A stretch of 8,495 bases of DNA, taken from Actinomycetota bacterium. GTDB taxonomy: Bacteria > Actinomycetota > Humimicrobiia > Humimicrobiales > Humimicrobiaceae. A model generated the notes under the pieces. It searched no databases and was not told the origin of the DNA. It was given only the letters and a program-made list of their open reading frames with translations. Location: NCBI GenBank assembly GCA_016783995.1, contig JADHVN010000057.1, positions 1-8,495 on the forward strand, written 5' to 3'. Both the position numbers and the translations under genes were made by a program. Positions 6,637-8,495 of the stretch are shown here, piece after piece (position 1 is the first letter of the stretch; the number at the start of each line of letters is the position of its first letter).

Positions 6637-7716
6637 TTATTCTACTATTTCAAATTCACCAAAAATTTCTGGATGTATTGCCTTTGCAAACATCATCAGT
6701 CCTTTAATGGTATTATGATTAGGTCTTACAACAGAATTTTCAGGAACAATATACACCCTTTTATTAATTACGGCACTAACACTAGAAAACCTTGCATCAT
6801 CAAGTATAACATCTTCTGTCTTAGCTGAATACATTCCGCCATCACCTGCAATCATTATATCTGGATCATTTTCAATTAATTTTTCCACACTATATTCAAC
6901 ATAGCCTTCAAGACCATCATTTGACACAATATTAATGCCACCTGCTTTTGTAATAAGGTCATCTATAAAAGTACTGCTGCCAGTACTCCATAATGGATCA
7001 TCAAAAATTTCATAAAATACCTTTGGTTTTTCACTTTCATCTAAATCTTTAACTTTTGAATAGATTTCATTTACCTGTGTTTCAAAATCATCTTTTATTT
7101 CAACAGCATCATCCTCCAAGCCTAACATAATGCCAATATTAACAATATCTTCATAACACCTTTCAAGGCTTGGTACCTCAACTGTATACACTGCAACACC
7201 AAATTCACTTACCCTTTCATAATCTTCTACAGGTCCGCCAGCAAGACTTATTATAAGATCAGGATTAGCCTCAGTAATTTTTTCAATGTTCAATCCCTGA
7301 AAATCTCCAAAACCTTCAAAACCTTCTGCAAGTGGTTCTTCATTTTCAACACTCCAGTTATCTACACCAATAACCTTATTCATTCCTCCAATAGCATCAA
7401 TTACTTCGAGTGCACTTGGTGCAAAAACTATAACTTTTTCTGCTGGGCTTTCCAGAGTTACTACATTCCCCAACCCATCAACAACCTCTATTCCCAAGTC
7501 TATTTCTTCTTCAGCAGCTTCCTCTTCAACAGCATCCTCTTCTGTTGCCTCTTCATTTTCTCCTGCTACTTCTTCTTCACTTGGTTCACTAACTTCTTTT
7601 TTGGATACATCTATTTCTGGAACATCCGCATTGCACCCTGAAACCATACCAATTGTAACTATGATTGCGACTACTAATATAATTCCTAAAACTTGTCTAA
7701 TTTTTTTATACATCAT
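6637..7716 (-). CDS. btuF: Corrinoid-binding lipoprotein of an ABC importer (BtuF-like)
   Basis: This is an extracellular, membrane-anchored solute-binding protein of the helical-backbone (TroA/BtuF, Peripla_BP_2) class that would deliver corrinoids to BtuC. Residues 1-27 are a signal peptide (KKIR, then a hydrophobic stretch to about 24) ending in lipobox VSGC, so Cys28 would carry the lipid. A low-complexity acidic linker follows, with 17 Glu/Asp among residues 41-71. The folded domain starts near 75 (VVDGLGNVVTLESPAEKVIVFAPSALEVIDAIG) with the typical NPDLIIS at 151-157, a central helix region, the KVFYEIFDDPLWSTGSSTFIDDLITKAGG block at about 232-260 and NDPDIMIAGDG at 283-293. It is the first gene behind the cobalamin riboswitch. 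Two adjacent ATGs follow GGAGGG (7724-7719); the second (7713) has the better spacing, a one-residue difference. Ligand identity rests on the riboswitch and neighbours. Confidence 0.9.
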   Translation of the reverse strand: MMYKKIRQVLGIILVVAIIVTIGMVSGCNADVPEIDVSKKEVSEPSEEEVAGENEEATEEDAVEEEAAEEEIDLGIEVVDGLGNVVTLESPAEKVIVFAPSALEVIDAIGGMNKVIGVDNWSVENEEPLAEGFEGFGDFQGLNIEKITEANPDLIISLAGGPVEDYERVSEFGVAVYTVEVPSLERCYEDIVNIGIMLGLEDDAVEIKDDFETQVNEIYSKVKDLDESEKPKVFYEIFDDPLWSTGSSTFIDDLITKAGGINIVSNDGLEGYVEYSVEKLIENDPDIMIAGDGGMYSAKTEDVILDDARFSSVSAVINKRVYIVPENSVVRPNHNTIKGLMMFAKAIHPEIFGEFEIVE

Positions 7717-7718
7717 TA

Positions 7719-7724
7719 CCCTCC
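7719..7724 (-). promoter_or_regulatory. Strong Shine-Dalgarno of btuF
   Basis: The minus strand reads GGAGGGTAATGATG at 7724-7711. GGAGG is 3 bases from the first ATG (7716) and 6 from the second (7713), which makes the second the likelier initiation codon. It is the strongest ribosome site in the window, in keeping with high synthesis of a binding protein. Confidence 0.75.
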
Positions 7725-7736
7725 ATAAAAATTTTC

Positions 7737-7781
7737 ATTATGATTTTCATAATAGTTCCTGCTAAATGTTTTACCTGTCAA
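7737..7781 (-). promoter_or_regulatory. Possible second promoter with operator-like dyad upstream of btuF
   Basis: The minus strand has a perfect TTGACA at 7781-7776. Eighteen bases further on is AACTAT (7757-7752), a poor -10 matching only three consensus bases. Overlapping this, ATTATGA-TTT-TCATAAT at 7737-7753 is a perfect 7-3-7 inverted repeat ending 12 bases before the btuF Shine-Dalgarno. Read as DNA it could be an operator at the -10/start region; read as RNA it is a small hairpin. It lies downstream of the riboswitch terminator, so a promoter here would bypass B12 control. Confidence 0.25.
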
Positions 7782-7877
7782 TTAAAAAATAACCCTTAAT
7801 AATCTACATCATAACCCCCTTATAATTTGCTATTTTTACCTTTCAATTCCCTTCCTTGCCAGTACCCCCTTCCTGTA

Positions 7878-7914
7878 ATAAAAAACTCCTAACCTTCTTC
7901 AGTTAGGAGTTTTT
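7878..7914 (-). terminator. Rho-independent terminator of the riboswitch expression platform
   Basis: ACTCCTAAC and GTTAGGAGT (plus-strand 7885-7893 and 7902-7910) form a perfect 9-bp stem with an 8-base loop, extended by A/T pairs. On the minus strand the 3' arm runs into TTTTTTATT, a proper U-tract. It lies about 40 bases after the end of the cobalamin aptamer and 160 bases before btuF, where a B12-controlled transcription terminator is expected. The plus strand also has a short T-run after the stem, so it may work in both directions, but no plus-strand gene needs it. Confidence 0.85.
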
Positions 7915-7933
7915 CTAATAAAATGAAAAATCA

Positions 7934-7956
7934 CCCTCTTTCAACCGAAGAGAGTT
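7934..7956 (-). promoter_or_regulatory. Candidate antiterminator arm and competing hairpin between aptamer and terminator
   Basis: The minus-strand segment AACTCTCTTCGGTT (7956-7943) can pair with AACTGAAGAAGGTT (7904-7891), the terminator loop plus three bases of each arm. That gives 14 positions with one C-A mismatch and G-U pairs. The same segment can instead fold locally with the following GAAAGAG to form a CTCTTC-GGTT-GAAAGAG hairpin with one bulged A. Its first three bases also belong to the 3' strand of the aptamer closing helix. This is the arrangement expected of a switching element. The pairing is read from sequence; the switching is inferred. Confidence 0.55.
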
Positions 7957-8104
7957 AATTAAATATTAACAGGTTTCCTGGCTTAAGGGACTTTACTCTT
8001 CGCCTTCCCGGCAGCTTTTTGCCAGTGGCATTATAAAGAGCATACACCCTATCACAGTGGCGGGACCACTCCAGATTTTAACTGGATTCCCTGATATAAT
8101 TAAC
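7954..8104 (-). ncRNA. Cobalamin riboswitch (B12 element)
   Basis: The minus strand carries the conserved cobalamin aptamer pieces in order: GGGAATCC (8091-8084), the CCAG/CTGG hairpin, CCCGCCACTGTGAT (8064-8051), the second GCCACTG (8029-8023), GGGAAGGCG (8009-8001), GAGTAAAGTCCC and the B12 box AAGCCAGGAAACCTG (7984-7970). An 8-bp closing helix forms between GTTAATTA (8104-8097) and TAATTAAC (7961-7954). The GGGAAGGC-to-B12-box peripheral part suggests the larger, adenosylcobalamin-type class, which is an inference. It precedes a terminator and then a B12 uptake and synthesis operon, so B12 binding should lower expression of btuF and the genes after it. The 5' segment before GGGAA is short compared with many examples, with no separate GGTGCC-like element. 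Confidence 0.96.
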
Positions 8105-8136
8105 TAGAATTAAAATAATTAATTCAGCTTTATTAA

Positions 8137-8165
8137 ATTATAAAATGAACAATTAAATACTAGTA
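8137..8165 (-). promoter_or_regulatory. Weak promoter candidate for the B12 operon leader
   Basis: A perfect TATAAT lies on the minus strand at 8142-8137, so transcription would start near 8130, about 25 bases before the aptamer. The -35 region (around 8160-8165, TACTAG) does not match consensus. The whole 8105-8208 spacer is A/T-rich, and other -10-like words are present. A promoter is expected somewhere here because no terminator after the upstream gene is obvious and the riboswitch needs its own transcript start. Confidence 0.35.
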
Positions 8166-8208
8166 AGAATAATACTATAATAAAATAAAAATACAATTCT
8201 TTTTCAAG

Positions 8209-8495
8209 TTAAATTATTTTATTTTCCCTAAACCATTTAATAGTATCTTTAATTGACTGCCTGACAGTACGGGGGCTGTAGCCCAATTCCTTACTTGCCT
8301 TTTCATGGCTTATATAAGAATTACTCTGGAGAGTACTTATGGAGTACCCTGTAAAGCGAGGGGTTGTATTTGTTAATTTATAATATATAGGTGTAAATAC
8401 ACCAGCAATTTTTGCCATCCAGATAGGTACCCTAGAACGAGATGCCTCCACTCCAGTTATTTCTTCCAGCATTGACATTATTTCATCCATAGTTA
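8209..8495 (-). CDS. NAD-dependent epimerase/dehydratase (extended SDR), C-terminal part (runs off right edge)
   Basis: The frame is open to the window edge. The ATG at 8490 is probably internal, because the codon before it (ACT) is also open and the sequence is only the end of the usual 320-340 residue protein. Counting from that Met, the 93 residues match the C-terminal substrate-binding end of extended short-chain dehydrogenases related to dihydroflavonol-4-reductase and sugar epimerases. Seen are RVPIWMAKIAG at 20-30, TPRFTGYSIS at 43-52, the NSYISHEKASKELGYSPR block at 57-74 and a final DTIKWFREN. The catalytic Tyr-x-x-x-Lys and the NAD-binding glycines lie outside the window. It ends at TAA 8209, 105 bases before the aptamer, and appears unrelated to B12 metabolism. 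Substrate cannot be judged. Confidence 0.85.
   Translation of the reverse strand, partial: TMDEIMSMLEEITGVEASRSRVPIWMAKIAGVFTPIYYKLTNTTPRFTGYSISTLQSNSYISHEKASKELGYSPRTVRQSIKDTIKWFRENKII

Noticed and set aside
8105..8208. Terminator for the SDR gene ahead of the riboswitch
   Set aside because: The spacer is A/T-rich, but I found no GC-containing stem followed by a T-run on the minus strand.
1..8495. CRISPR array, insertion sequence, tRNA or phage attachment site
   Set aside because: No regularly spaced repeats, transposase-like frame, terminal inverted repeats or tRNA cloverleaf were seen; the window is filled by a co-directional metabolic operon.

Overview
The window looks like a chromosomal piece of an AT-rich, low-GC anaerobic bacterium, most likely a Clostridia- or Halanaerobiales-type Firmicute. 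The grounds are roughly 30% GC by eye, A/T-ending codons, purine-rich Shine-Dalgarno sites, TTG start codons, a lipoprotein-type solute-binding protein, and a small Cys-rich DUF6485-like gene of a kind I associate with anaerobes. The assignment is an inference; no rRNA or other phylogenetic marker is present. Every gene I can support is on the minus strand, so the window reads from right to left.

Layout in transcription order: (1) the C-terminal end of an NAD-dependent epimerase/SDR-type gene enters from the right edge (8209-8495). (2) A gene-free leader of about 490 bases (7717-8208) carries a weak promoter candidate, a complete cobalamin riboswitch (about 7954-8104), a possible antiterminator/anti-antiterminator segment, an intrinsic terminator (7878-7914) and a further 160 bases of purine-rich 5' UTR. 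(3) The B12 operon follows: btuF-like lipoprotein (6637-7716), a hairpin-containing spacer, cobU (5911-6492), cobS (5014-5868), btuC (3924-4967), btuD fused to an extra C-terminal domain (2608-3879), cobQ (814-2463) and cobO/btuR-type adenosyltransferase (193-783). (4) The 5' end of a small Cys-rich DUF6485-like gene (1-83) runs off the left edge.

How the genes work together: BtuF captures a corrinoid outside the cell, and BtuC with BtuD moves it across the membrane at the cost of ATP. The CobO-type enzyme adds the adenosyl group. CobQ amidates the corrin ring to adenosylcobyric acid. CobU activates adenosylcobinamide to the GDP derivative, and CobS joins it to the lower-ligand nucleoside to give adenosylcobalamin (phosphate). 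The riboswitch senses the end product and most likely ends transcription before btuF when B12 is plentiful. The steps between cobyric acid and cobinamide phosphate (CbiB, CobD) and lower-ligand activation (CobT) are not encoded here.

Most of the window is a recognisable B12 uptake and late-synthesis operon, not a new system. The parts most worth a second look are the extra domain of about 150 residues on BtuD, the layered leader between riboswitch and btuF, and several small translation- or RNA-level details (TTG starts, a 13-codon ORF overlapping the cobQ start, an intergenic hairpin after btuF).
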